This document shows, piece after piece, positions 1 to 8,648 of a stretch of 19,798 nt of DNA. Position 1 is the stretch's first letter; each line of letters opens with the position of its first letter. This DNA is from CALEUX01 sp037439945. GTDB lineage: Bacteria; Bacteroidota; Bacteroidia; Bacteroidales; Marinilabiliaceae. The position numbers and the translations under genes are program-made. Below the pieces are notes generated by a model. That model was not told where the DNA came from. It ran no database searches and saw only the letters and a list, made by a program, of their open reading frames with translations. The stretch lies in contig JBBIVA010000065.1 in assembly GCA_037439945.1 (NCBI GenBank), forward strand, positions 1 to 19,798, read 5' to 3'.

Positions 1-18
1 ACAAATTAAGTTTTTCTA

Positions 19-100
19 AAGCAGCCTGTACCGACTATTCGGTAGGGTTAATACCGGCTAAGTCATTAGTTCATTGCCTTTCTAATGACTAATCCGGGTT
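19..100. repeat. 82-bp structured repeat, left copy
   Basis: This stretch is the reverse complement of 19717-19798 with 79 of 82 positions identical; the differences are at 53, 74 and 75. It contains two consecutive dyads. The first is TACCGA (29-34), loop CTAT, TCGGTA (39-44), extendable outward by three pairs past a bulged G28. The second has arms 54-69 and 82-97 with 14 of 16 positions pairing, 9 of them contiguous next to the 12-nt loop 70-81. It lies about 150 bp past the end of sucA in the direction of sucA transcription, so it could also terminate or protect that transcript. No ORF, terminal inverted repeats or target duplication were seen. I infer a dispersed palindromic (REP/MITE-like) element; the family is not recognised. 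Confidence 0.8.
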
Positions 101-249
101 AAATCAAAATAAAATGAGAAGTAAATGCTTACTGTTTGTTTAGAAAAAAATATAAATTAACATGTAAATCACATCACCAAAGCATATATTCATCAAACAT
201 AAAATCGATTCATCTCAATAAAATTGTTTTAATTAAATTTAAATTGTAA

Positions 250-3069
250 CTAAATAGAGAACCTTGGTGGTTCATTAAAATAATAGTGTTGTTTAAGGAT
301 TTCGTTCCTTGTTTTCCCTTCCATACACTCAAGACTGCAATATGGGAGTTTTAAATCACAAACACACTTTTTAAATACCTTATTAATAATCTCATTCTGC
401 CCTATCAAATGCAAACCGGCGAGCCCTGTTGCAGGACTACCGCTTGCTATACGGGCTACCGGTACCAGCTGCCGGTCAGGGATCTGGCTTCTTATATAGT
501 TCCATGCCCCCATATTTTCGGGCTCTTCCTGAACCCATAAATACAGCAATGCTTTTGAATACTTGTTAAAGATATTTTGTACTGCGGTTTTTGGGAACGG
601 GTGTAGCTGTTCAATCCTTACAAGGGCAATATCATTTGCATTAAGTTCGTTTTGTCTGGCCAATAAATCGTAAAAAATTTTACCTGAACATAAAACCAAT
701 CTTTTCACCAAATAAGGGTCAGCTAACTCATCATCAATCACTTCTTTAAAATATCCATTCTCCAAGTCATCGAGGGATGAAATTACCTGTGGATGGCGCA
801 AAAGGCTCTTGGGAGTAAAAACAACCAAAGGTGTCCGAAAGTCGCGCTTAACCTGCCTTCTTAATGAATGGAACAAATTTGAAGGTGTAGTGCAATTTAA
901 TACCTGCATGTTATTCCTGGCTGAAAGGATTAAATATCTTTCTATTCGTGCACTTGAATGTTCAGGACCCTGCCCTTCATAACCATGTGGAAGGAAAAGT
1001 ACCAGACCGTTCATTAATCCCCATTTTTCCTCTGCAGAACTAATATACTGATCGATAATTACTTGGGCAACATTGGAGAAATCTCCAAATTGACCTTCCC
1101 ATATTGTTAACCCATGTGGTACCCCCAGGGCATACCCATATTCAAATCCCATAACCCCATATTCATTCAAAGGGGAATTAAATGCATTAAAAGCTGCTGT
1201 ACCTGCATTAAATTCCTTTAACGGCATATATCTCTCATTCATATCTTCAACTGTAAAACTGGCATGACGATGTGCAAATGTACCACGTTCAGAATCCTGT
1301 CCGCTTAACCTAACAGGGTGACCTTCAGTAATAAGTGAAGCATATGCCAACAATTCCCCCAGTGCCCAATCAACCTGGTTGTTGGCAAGCATTGAATTGC
1401 GGTCATTCAAAATTTTATGAACCTTTGAGAAAAAAGTTTTTCCCTCGGGTAATTTATTCATTTTATCAGCCAGGTTAAATAAAACCTCTCTTTTTACACC
1501 TGTGTTAACTATGCTTTCAATATCGTAGGGCTGGGCATATCTGATTGAAAGCCATAATTCGGGTAAAAACCTGCTAATGGTCATTTTTGCAATATCCTTG
1601 GATGCGGCATACTCTTTTTCCAGATAATTATCAAACTCATCAATCAGTTTATTAATCTGGCCAGATGTATAAATGTTTTGACTTACAAGAGATTTTCCAT
1701 ATATCTCCCTTGAATTGGGGTGTGAGGCTATTGTTTTATAAAGTGTGGGTTGTGTAAAACGGGGTTCATCGCCTTCGTTATGGCCATATTTGCGATATGA
1801 TAATATATCTATAAAAACATCGGAACTGAATTTCTGGCGAAACTCCATTGCAAGTTCAAAAACATAAACCACTGCCTCGGCATCATCACCATTTACATGA
1901 AAAACAGGGCATCCTGTAACCTTGCCTACATCGGTACAATAAGTGCTTGACCTTGCCTCAAGGTAATTTGTTGTAAACCCTACCTGGTTATTAATAACCA
2001 CATGAATGGTACCACCGGTTTTATAACCTGGCAATTTTGCCATTTGCACAACTTCATAAACAACCCCCTGCCCGGCAATAGCAGCATCTCCATGAATAAT
2101 AACAGGTACAACCTGATTGAAATTTCCATTATAGGAATGTTCAATTCTTGACCGTGTTAAGCCCTCAACAACCGGGGTCACAGCCTCCAGGTGAGATGGG
2201 TTTGGTAATAAACAAAGTCTTATTTTTTCCCCATTCTCAATCTCCACCGGATTGTCATAACCCAAATGATATTTAACATCGCCCAATGAAATGTCATCAT
2301 CATATTCATCAGCCACAAATTCCTTAAAAATATTCCGATAGGGTTTTCCAAGAATATTAGTCAGCACATTCAGTCTTCCCCTGTGTGCCATACCAAAAAC
2401 AAATTCTTTAACATCCAGCTCAGCGCCTTTTTTTATTACAGCAGCCAAACCAGGAATAAGCACCTCTGAACCTTCTAATGAAAAACGTTTCTGGCCTATA
2501 AACTTTTTATGAACAAATGATTCAAAACCAACTGCCTTATTTAACTGATTGAAAATAACCTGCTTCTTTTCCATGTTAAAATCAGGTGTATTTTTTACCG
2601 ACTCCATTTTTTCACGTAACCACTCAACCACATCCGGAATTCTAACATAAAGAAATTCAACACCAAGAGAATAGCAATATGTTTGTTTTAAATGATCAAC
2701 AATGGTACTTAAGGTGGAAGGTCCGATACCCAATAAATTACCTGCCTCAAAAACTCTATTTAAATCAGAGTCGGCCAAACCAAAATTTTCAAGATCAAGT
2801 GTAGGGAAGTATTGTCTTCTTGCCCTTACGGGATTTGTTTTGGTAAAAAGATGACCCCTTTGGCGATAACCATGAATTAAATTAATTACATTAAACTCTT
2901 TATTAATAGCCAGTTCAACAGAAGGTTGGAAATTTTTTAATGCAAAATCAAACCCGTTAAAAAAAATTCTAAAGCTTTGGTCGACCGATTCCGGGTTTTG
3001 TAAATACTTATTGTATAAATCTTCAATGGCTTGAATATCACTATTCCCCAAAAAGGAAAAATTATCCAT
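250..3069 (-). CDS. sucA: 2-oxoglutarate dehydrogenase E1 component (SucA/OdhA)
   Basis: This is the thiamine-diphosphate E1 subunit of the 2-oxoglutarate dehydrogenase complex, which decarboxylates 2-oxoglutarate and passes the succinyl group to the E2 lipoyl domain in the TCA cycle (cytoplasm). The protein has 939 aa, the usual length for the family (about 930). An N-terminal helical segment (about 1-45, FLGNSDIQAIEDLYNKYLQN) matches the E2-contacting extension. Further landmarks are MAHRGRLNVL (227-236), LPNPSHLEAV (288-297), the ThDP/Mg motif GDAAIAGQG (327-335), NNQVGFTT (360-367), NGDDAEAV (393-400) and YGHNEGDEP (428-436). The C-terminal transketolase-like half is complete. The ATG at 3069 is right because it places the N-terminal extension correctly. 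sucB, often next to sucA, is not in the 249 bp that follow, so it lies outside the window or elsewhere. Identification is secure. Confidence 0.97.
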   Translation of the reverse strand: MDNFSFLGNSDIQAIEDLYNKYLQNPESVDQSFRIFFNGFDFALKNFQPSVELAINKEFNVINLIHGYRQRGHLFTKTNPVRARRQYFPTLDLENFGLADSDLNRVFEAGNLLGIGPSTLSTIVDHLKQTYCYSLGVEFLYVRIPDVVEWLREKMESVKNTPDFNMEKKQVIFNQLNKAVGFESFVHKKFIGQKRFSLEGSEVLIPGLAAVIKKGAELDVKEFVFGMAHRGRLNVLTNILGKPYRNIFKEFVADEYDDDISLGDVKYHLGYDNPVEIENGEKIRLCLLPNPSHLEAVTPVVEGLTRSRIEHSYNGNFNQVVPVIIHGDAAIAGQGVVYEVVQMAKLPGYKTGGTIHVVINNQVGFTTNYLEARSSTYCTDVGKVTGCPVFHVNGDDAEAVVYVFELAMEFRQKFSSDVFIDILSYRKYGHNEGDEPRFTQPTLYKTIASHPNSREIYGKSLVSQNIYTSGQINKLIDEFDNYLEKEYAASKDIAKMTISRFLPELWLSIRYAQPYDIESIVNTGVKREVLFNLADKMNKLPEGKTFFSKVHKILNDRNSMLANNQVDWALGELLAYASLITEGHPVRLSGQDSERGTFAHRHASFTVEDMNERYMPLKEFNAGTAAFNAFNSPLNEYGVMGFEYGYALGVPHGLTIWEGQFGDFSNVAQVIIDQYISSAEEKWGLMNGLVLFLPHGYEGQGPEHSSARIERYLILSARNNMQVLNCTTPSNLFHSLRRQVKRDFRTPLVVFTPKSLLRHPQVISSLDDLENGYFKEVIDDELADPYLVKRLVLCSGKIFYDLLARQNELNANDIALVRIEQLHPFPKTAVQNIFNKYSKALLYLWVQEEPENMGAWNYIRSQIPDRQLVPVARIASGSPATGLAGLHLIGQNEIINKVFKKCVCDLKLPYCSLECMEGKTRNEILKQHYYFNEPPRFSI

Positions 3070-3165
3070 AAATAAAACTGTTAATCATTTAGTAATGCAT
3101 TTTTTCATCCATAAATAATTTTAGTTTAAGGTCGGATAGCTTGTCCGGTTATTGCGGGAGAACTC

Positions 3166-3183
3166 GCCCCGAACATTCGGGGC
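3166..3183. repeat. GC-rich perfect hairpin between divergent genes
   Basis: The sequence is GCCCCGA, loop ACAT, TCGGGGC, a perfect 7-bp stem of mostly GC pairs. A weaker dyad (CGGA...TCCG, 3133-3146) lies just to its left. Because both flanking genes start away from it, it is not a terminator of either. It may be an intergenic palindromic repeat or a regulatory stem in the sucA leader. No second copy was seen in the window. Confidence 0.5.
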
Positions 3184-3471
3184 TCGTTTCAAGCCTACAA
3201 AAAAACGTTCTTCTAAATTTAACAAAATAATTAAACTTATATTATACAATCTACTACCAATACTAATTTATTTCTATAACAACAATTAAATTAAATAAAA
3301 TGTTCGTTAAACAAAATCAATGTCATATTCTAAATAAATTTGATTATACAACCGAACAACCAGCGTTACAGATTTTTAGCAGGATTAAAATAAAAAATCA
3401 GTACAAATAAATTAATAGCAGTTTTAAATATTACCGACACAATTATTTACATCGAATTAAACTAACTATTG

Positions 3472-3479
3472 TATATTTG
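3472..3479 (+). promoter_or_regulatory. Candidate -7 promoter element of the AddB-like gene
   Basis: TATATTTG matches the Bacteroidota -7 consensus TAnnTTTG exactly and ends 21 nt before the ATG at 3501, which would give a very short leader. No good TTTG -33 element stands 19-21 nt upstream (the nearest is TTTA at 3446), so the call rests on one motif. Confidence 0.4.
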
Positions 3480-3500
3480 GAGTAATCAACCCATTTCAAA

Positions 3501-6380
3501 ATGCAAAGTTTCCTTGAACATTTGGCTGAATACCATATAAGAAATAATATTTCTGCTTTAAACGAATACTGTTTTGTTTTTCCGGGCCGCAGGGCCGGTT
3601 TATTCTTTAATAAATTTCTTAGCCAAAAAATCCAGAAACCTGTTTGGGCACCCAAAACCCTGACAATTTCAGAATTCTTTGGCTTGTTAACCCCCAATAT
3701 TGTTTCAGATAGCTTAAGCTTAGTTTTCAGGCTGTATTTATGCTATAAAAAGGTTATGAAATCAGATATTACGGTTGATGATTTTTTACCTTTTGGGGAG
3801 ATGCTTTTAAGTGATTTTAATGATATTGATAAATATATGGCAGATGCTGAAAAGTTATTTGTAAATCTTGCCGATATTAAATCAATGGAAGATGATTATA
3901 GTTATTTATCAGAAGAACAGGTTGATGCAATCCGTACTTTTTGGAGTAGTTTTAATCCACATAAACTCTCCCAGCATCAGAAATATTTTGTAAATACGTG
4001 GGAAAACCTTTTTGAACTTTATTATGAGTTTAACAGGGAGCTTAACTTAGCAGGTGAAGCGTATGAAGGCATGATATACCGAACGGTGGCCAACCGGGTA
4101 ACAAAAAATAAAACCCTTGATATTCCATTTCAACATATTGTTTTTGCAGGATTTAATGCATTAAACAGTTGCGAAAAAATAGTTTTTAATTATTTGAAAA
4201 TTCATAAAAGAGCCTCCTTTTTTTGGGATTATCCACAATGGGTAATGGATTTGGATAAAAAACTAAAATTTGGAAGAACAATTAATTGTCATGAAGCAAT
4301 AAGTTTTGTTAGTCAGAATATTATTGATTTTGCTCCACCCGAAGATTGGGTTAATCCCAATCCAGATGGGTTACCAGTTATTACAATTTCAGCCGCACCT
4401 AATGATATGGTTCAGGCCCAGATTTCATATAATTTCCTGAATAAAACAGATACGACAGATACAATAACTAATGAAAAAACAGCACTTGTTTTAGCAGATG
4501 AAGGACAGTTGCTCTCGGTAATCCATTCAATTCCTGAGAAAATCGAAAAAGTTAATGTAACTCTGGGGTATCCTCTAAAAAGTACCCCGGCTTATGGCCT
4601 ACTGGAAAATATTTTAGCCCTTCAAAAATCGGCACGTACTACTAAAGAAGGTAAAACCTGGTTCTACCACAGGCCACTTTTATCACTATTGCAACATCAG
4701 TACATGGGTTTAGTTATTGGAGAGTCAACTGATAAAATTATAAATCAGTTGGTTGAATCCAATCAGATATTTGTTTTGAGTGAATCACTTGGTAAGTCAG
4801 ATAAAATGAAATCGGTTTTCCGAAAAATTGAATCGCCAGAGCTAATAACAGATTATTTAAGAGATATTTTATTTATTGTTTACCAATCACTAAAAAAAAA
4901 CAGTAATACAGAAATTGAAAGGGAATTTGTTTATCATCTATATACAATATTAAACAGGTTAAACGACATTATTTCGTCTCAGGAATTCCGCCCCTCACCT
5001 GAAACCTGGCTCACTTTATTTAAGCGGATTGCCGAGCAACAAACGGTTCCATTCAAAGGAGAGCCCCTGAGTGGTTTACAAATTATGGGAATTTTGGAAA
5101 CACGGGCACTCGATTTTGATAAAATACTTATAATAAGCATGAACGAAGGAGTATTTCCAAAATCTTCAGCACCAAATACTTTTATACCATTTAACCTAAG
5201 AAAAGGGCATGGTTTACCAACAAAAGAAAACCAGGATGCCATTTTTGCATTTTATTTCTACCGGCTAATTAACAGGGCCAAGGAGGTGAATTTAATTTAT
5301 TCAACAACTAAAACAGTTACCGGAGAAGGTGAAATGAGCCGGTTTTTGCAACAATTATATTATGAGTACCCTGGATCATTAACTATTTCACAAACTGTTC
5401 AAAAAGTAAATATTCAACAACCTGTTGTTTTGTTTGCGTCAAAAAAAGGTGAAATAATAGAAAAAATCAAACAATGGACAATCCCCGGCAAAAGTTCCCT
5501 GTCGCCAAGCGCCCTAAGTAATTACATTGAATGTCCGTTACGTTTTTATTATAAGTATATAGCTGGTATTAAAGAGCAGGATACAATAAATGAGGATTTG
5601 GACCCCAGAGTTTTTGGAAACCTTTTTCACCAAATTATTGAAACACTATTTTCACCTTTTAAAGGTCAAACAATTGCTAAAGAGGAGTTACAAAAATTAC
5701 TGGTTAGTGAAGATAAAATAAAAGCTATAATGATTAAAACATTTAAAAAAAATAAACTCCATTTAGATTATAACTTATCAATATTTTCTGATTTACAGGG
5801 AAAAAACAGTCTTATTTATGAGGTTCTTTATAAGTATATTAAACAGTTTATTAGAAAGGAAATGGATAGAACCCCTTTCAAACTGATTAATCTGGAGAAA
5901 AAGGTTCCTAATATTTATTGCCTTGAATATGGAAAAACTGTTAACCTTGAAGGTACAATCGACCGCATAGATTTACAAGATGATATTTTTCGGATAATTG
6001 ATTATAAAACTGGTAACACCGAACAGGTTATAAAAGATATTTCAGATTTATTCGACACAAAAAAGCATACCAATTTAAAAGCCATTTTTCAAACTCTTCT
6101 ATATTGCTTAATTATTTCAGATGAATATCCGGATAAAGAAATAGCACCCGGCATTATTTCAGTAAAAAAACTATTTAGTGATTCTTACTCATTGGATATT
6201 TACCTTAAAGAAGATAAAAAGCAACAAGCACATTTAACCCTTAAACTTGTTAAAGAACCCTTTAAAAAACTGCTTAATAATCTTTTAAAAGAAATTCTGG
6301 ATACTGATAAACCATTTGAACAAACTTCAAACCCAGACAATTGCAGGAACTGCTTATTTACTAATCATTGCTTTAAATAG
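3501..6380 (+). CDS. AddB-like PD-(D/E)XK nuclease with Fe-S cluster motif
   Basis: This 959-aa protein resembles the AddB subunit of AddAB-type recombinational repair nucleases. The C-terminal domain has the RecB/AddB nuclease layout: conserved His710 in GNLFHQIIE, then Asp821 in GTIDRID, and D834-Y-K836 in IIDYKTG as the PD-(D/E)XK metal-binding core. Four cysteines frame the domain as in AddB Fe-S nucleases: Cys678 (IECPLRFYYKY) and Cys948, Cys951, Cys957 in a C-x2-C-x5-C at the extreme C-terminus. The N-terminal half looks like an inactivated UvrD-type helicase: where a Walker A motif would stand (about 26-36) the sequence is VFPGRRAGLFF, without the GK[ST]. By family, such proteins work with a UvrD-type AddA helicase-nuclease; none is encoded in the window. 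It converges on the galactosidase gene with a 46-bp gap. Confidence 0.88.
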   Translation: MQSFLEHLAEYHIRNNISALNEYCFVFPGRRAGLFFNKFLSQKIQKPVWAPKTLTISEFFGLLTPNIVSDSLSLVFRLYLCYKKVMKSDITVDDFLPFGEMLLSDFNDIDKYMADAEKLFVNLADIKSMEDDYSYLSEEQVDAIRTFWSSFNPHKLSQHQKYFVNTWENLFELYYEFNRELNLAGEAYEGMIYRTVANRVTKNKTLDIPFQHIVFAGFNALNSCEKIVFNYLKIHKRASFFWDYPQWVMDLDKKLKFGRTINCHEAISFVSQNIIDFAPPEDWVNPNPDGLPVITISAAPNDMVQAQISYNFLNKTDTTDTITNEKTALVLADEGQLLSVIHSIPEKIEKVNVTLGYPLKSTPAYGLLENILALQKSARTTKEGKTWFYHRPLLSLLQHQYMGLVIGESTDKIINQLVESNQIFVLSESLGKSDKMKSVFRKIESPELITDYLRDILFIVYQSLKKNSNTEIEREFVYHLYTILNRLNDIISSQEFRPSPETWLTLFKRIAEQQTVPFKGEPLSGLQIMGILETRALDFDKILIISMNEGVFPKSSAPNTFIPFNLRKGHGLPTKENQDAIFAFYFYRLINRAKEVNLIYSTTKTVTGEGEMSRFLQQLYYEYPGSLTISQTVQKVNIQQPVVLFASKKGEIIEKIKQWTIPGKSSLSPSALSNYIECPLRFYYKYIAGIKEQDTINEDLDPRVFGNLFHQIIETLFSPFKGQTIAKEELQKLLVSEDKIKAIMIKTFKKNKLHLDYNLSIFSDLQGKNSLIYEVLYKYIKQFIRKEMDRTPFKLINLEKKVPNIYCLEYGKTVNLEGTIDRIDLQDDIFRIIDYKTGNTEQVIKDISDLFDTKKHTNLKAIFQTLLYCLIISDEYPDKEIAPGIISVKKLFSDSYSLDIYLKEDKKQQAHLTLKLVKEPFKKLLNNLLKEILDTDKPFEQTSNPDNCRNCLFTNHCFK

Positions 6381-6395
6381 TTAAGTAATGCCACC

Positions 6396-6412
6396 CTTTT
6401 TCCCCGAAAAAG
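6396..6412. terminator. Candidate terminator between convergent genes
   Basis: CTTTTTC, loop CCC, GAAAAAG gives a perfect 7-bp stem in the 46-bp gap between the convergent nuclease and galactosidase genes. The stem is symmetrical and A/T-rich with no long separate U tract, so it is a weak candidate supported mainly by position. Confidence 0.35.
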
Positions 6413-6426
6413 CAGTAAGGTTATGG

Positions 6427-8505
6427 TTATTTATTTACCCATATTAATACCCCGGCAGGTTCAATTTTCCGGTTACCAATAACAATCCTGGTATCTTCAG
6501 GAAGTTTCATTTCAAATATCTTATCAGAATAATTCAATGCAATTCCAAAACCATCTCTGTACTCAACTATAATTCCTTCGGGATAGTTTTCAACGGTAAT
6601 ACCTGCCGTACTAAATACCTTATCAAGAACCTTCCTTTCAAACAAACCTTCGTTAGTATCAACCCCTACATAGGTAACACTTCCTTTTTCAGTTTTGCGC
6701 CAAGTTACAGCAGGTTTTCCTGCATAAAAATCGCCTTCGTAGGTGGCTAAAACCTTTGTACCCTTATATGGATCCAGAATTTCACCCCAACTGGTCCATG
6801 AGAATAAACTATTTTCAAATTTAACATTATCAGGGGCATGTGGCATAAGTAAATCATAAAATTCAACTGACGCTCCAATTAAATTATAAATAGGCTGAGC
6901 AAAAGGTTCTTCCCATAAATGGCCATACTCATCCTGGTGACCGGTTCGGCATGTCATTACCAAATGGCCTCCATTAATGGAATATTCATTGAGCTTACGG
7001 ATTAATTGCTTTGATATTTGCTGATAGGCAGGCACAACCAAGACAGAATACTTTGAAAAATCCATTGTATCACGCACAAAATCAACAGGCGCCCCAAATG
7101 ATTTTAAGGCCCTGTAATATTTTAAAACATGATTTTCGGTATTCCATTCCGATGTTTGCGGATTATGAGCTATTGCAATAACATTGTTGGGCTCGAGTAA
7201 AATTCCTGCTCTCCTATTTAAATATTTCCCGGGCGGCCTGGAGCCCTTATAGTTGTTTCTTAATAACTTAATTTCATTAATAAATTTTTGAAATTCAAGT
7301 CCGCCAGATGATGGGGTTACCCCATCCGGCCCTACAATACCGTAATGGTACTGTTCAAATCCATAAATCGGAGCCCTGAACCTATAAGTACAAGTAAAAC
7401 TACTCCCACCCGCAAATACATGCCATAACCAAAGCCTGACAGCCCCGGGCAAAGGTTGCGGATTTATTCTACCCCAGTTAACCTGGCCAGGTTGTAACTC
7501 CATTACCCCGTAAATATCAGATAGAGGCCTGAAATAATCATTGGCCATTGCTATACGGGTATAATCTCCCAACCTGTAACCTTTTTTACCGGTTCCCATG
7601 CCTTCGCCATAAACCATATACCTTGTGTAGGTAATAAAATCCAGTTTCCTGCTCATCCCAATATACCTTACATCATACATTGGTATATAATTTGAAGTAA
7701 TCCATTGCCCTTTTGATGAGTACTTTCTTATGGTTTCGGCTTGTTCATCCAGAAAAGAAGCTGTTTCCCAATCAGAAAACCGGGTATGGTCCAATCGTTG
7801 GTGCAAATTCATTCCCCATTGCGAATGTAAAGGAATATTTATCTGGTCAAAAGAATTGTATAAACCACTCCAGAAATTATTACCCCATGCTTTATTTAAT
7901 TCATCAATAGTGCCATATTTTTGTTTAAGCCAATTACGAAACCTTTTTTGAGCATCATTACTGAAATCGACCACGGCCCTTGGTTCATTGTCAAGTTGCC
8001 ATCCAATAACTCTTTCATCATTTCCATATCTTTTTGCCAGTTCGGTAATAATTTTTTTGGAATATTCACGGTAAAAACTGCTCGAAAAAGAAGCATGCTG
8101 CCGGGATCCATGATCAAAGGATGTTCCGTTTTCATTTTTAATTAAAACTTCAGGATATTTTCTTACCAACCAAACCGGGGGTGTAGCCGTTGATGTACAC
8201 AATATTACTTTTAGGTTATATTTGGCTGCCAGTTCAACAGCCTTATCAAGCCATGTGAAATTATATTTGCCTTCTTCAGGTTCTAATTGTGCCCATGCAA
8301 ATTCACCATAATGGGTAAATTCAAAACCCATTTCCGACATTTTTTTAATATCTCTTTCCCATTGAGATTCATCCCAATGTTCGGGATAATAATAAGCCCC
8401 CACAGTTGTTAAATCAGAAGAAGGAAAAAATTGTTTACCCTTTTGACTATAAACTCCACTATTTAACAAAAAAAGATATAACAAAAGCAAAATTTTTGAT
8501 TTCAT
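6427..8505 (-). CDS. Secreted GH42-family beta-galactosidase
   Basis: This 692-aa glycoside hydrolase probably releases beta-linked galactose from oligosaccharides; the substrate is inferred from family only. The N-terminus is a Sec signal peptide (hydrophobic 5-15, likely cleavage near VYS/Q, residue 20), so the enzyme is exported, presumably to the periplasm or surface. The mature protein opens with the GH42 signature VGAYYYPEHWDESQW (35-49). The acid/base is Glu174 in WQLDNEP and the nucleophile is Glu336 in GVMELQPGQVNWG. A trimerisation-type domain follows (about 430-575, RAGILLEPNNV onward), then a small beta domain ending in GVLIWVNK. The ATG at 8505 fits the signal peptide. It lies 143 bp behind trmD on the same strand and is not next to SusC/SusD genes. 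All catalytic parts are present. Confidence 0.9.
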   Translation of the reverse strand: MKSKILLLLYLFLLNSGVYSQKGKQFFPSSDLTTVGAYYYPEHWDESQWERDIKKMSEMGFEFTHYGEFAWAQLEPEEGKYNFTWLDKAVELAAKYNLKVILCTSTATPPVWLVRKYPEVLIKNENGTSFDHGSRQHASFSSSFYREYSKKIITELAKRYGNDERVIGWQLDNEPRAVVDFSNDAQKRFRNWLKQKYGTIDELNKAWGNNFWSGLYNSFDQINIPLHSQWGMNLHQRLDHTRFSDWETASFLDEQAETIRKYSSKGQWITSNYIPMYDVRYIGMSRKLDFITYTRYMVYGEGMGTGKKGYRLGDYTRIAMANDYFRPLSDIYGVMELQPGQVNWGRINPQPLPGAVRLWLWHVFAGGSSFTCTYRFRAPIYGFEQYHYGIVGPDGVTPSSGGLEFQKFINEIKLLRNNYKGSRPPGKYLNRRAGILLEPNNVIAIAHNPQTSEWNTENHVLKYYRALKSFGAPVDFVRDTMDFSKYSVLVVPAYQQISKQLIRKLNEYSINGGHLVMTCRTGHQDEYGHLWEEPFAQPIYNLIGASVEFYDLLMPHAPDNVKFENSLFSWTSWGEILDPYKGTKVLATYEGDFYAGKPAVTWRKTEKGSVTYVGVDTNEGLFERKVLDKVFSTAGITVENYPEGIIVEYRDGFGIALNYSDKIFEMKLPEDTRIVIGNRKIEPAGVLIWVNK

Positions 8506-8648
8506 ACTAAAATTTTTTATTTGATTTTACATGATGGTATTTCCTTCTATATTAAGAAAACCCAAGTAAACAATTTTAATATCCAATAACTAATCAATTA
8601 ATCAAAATATCAACTTTAAACGGGCTTTATAATTAAAAACTCACTCTT

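Larger units (their letters stand above)
3070..3500. other. Divergent intergenic region sucA / AddB-like gene
   Basis: These 431 bp separate two divergent genes and hold no credible ORF. They contain a GC-rich hairpin at 3166-3183, in strong contrast to the AT-rich surroundings, and a promoter-like motif for the rightward gene at 3472-3479. No exact TAnnTTTG motif was found for sucA on the minus strand; only seven-of-eight matches occur (for example 3258-3265), and their spacing to a -33 element is poor. Confidence 0.6.

Noticed and set aside
3443..3697. Open frames on the opposite strand of real genes (also near 7713-8145, 9598-9825, 13183-13561, 14242-14945, 16178-16565 and 17769-18050)
   Set aside because: They lie wholly or mostly inside well-supported genes on the other strand or another frame, and show low-complexity composition and no recognisable domain.
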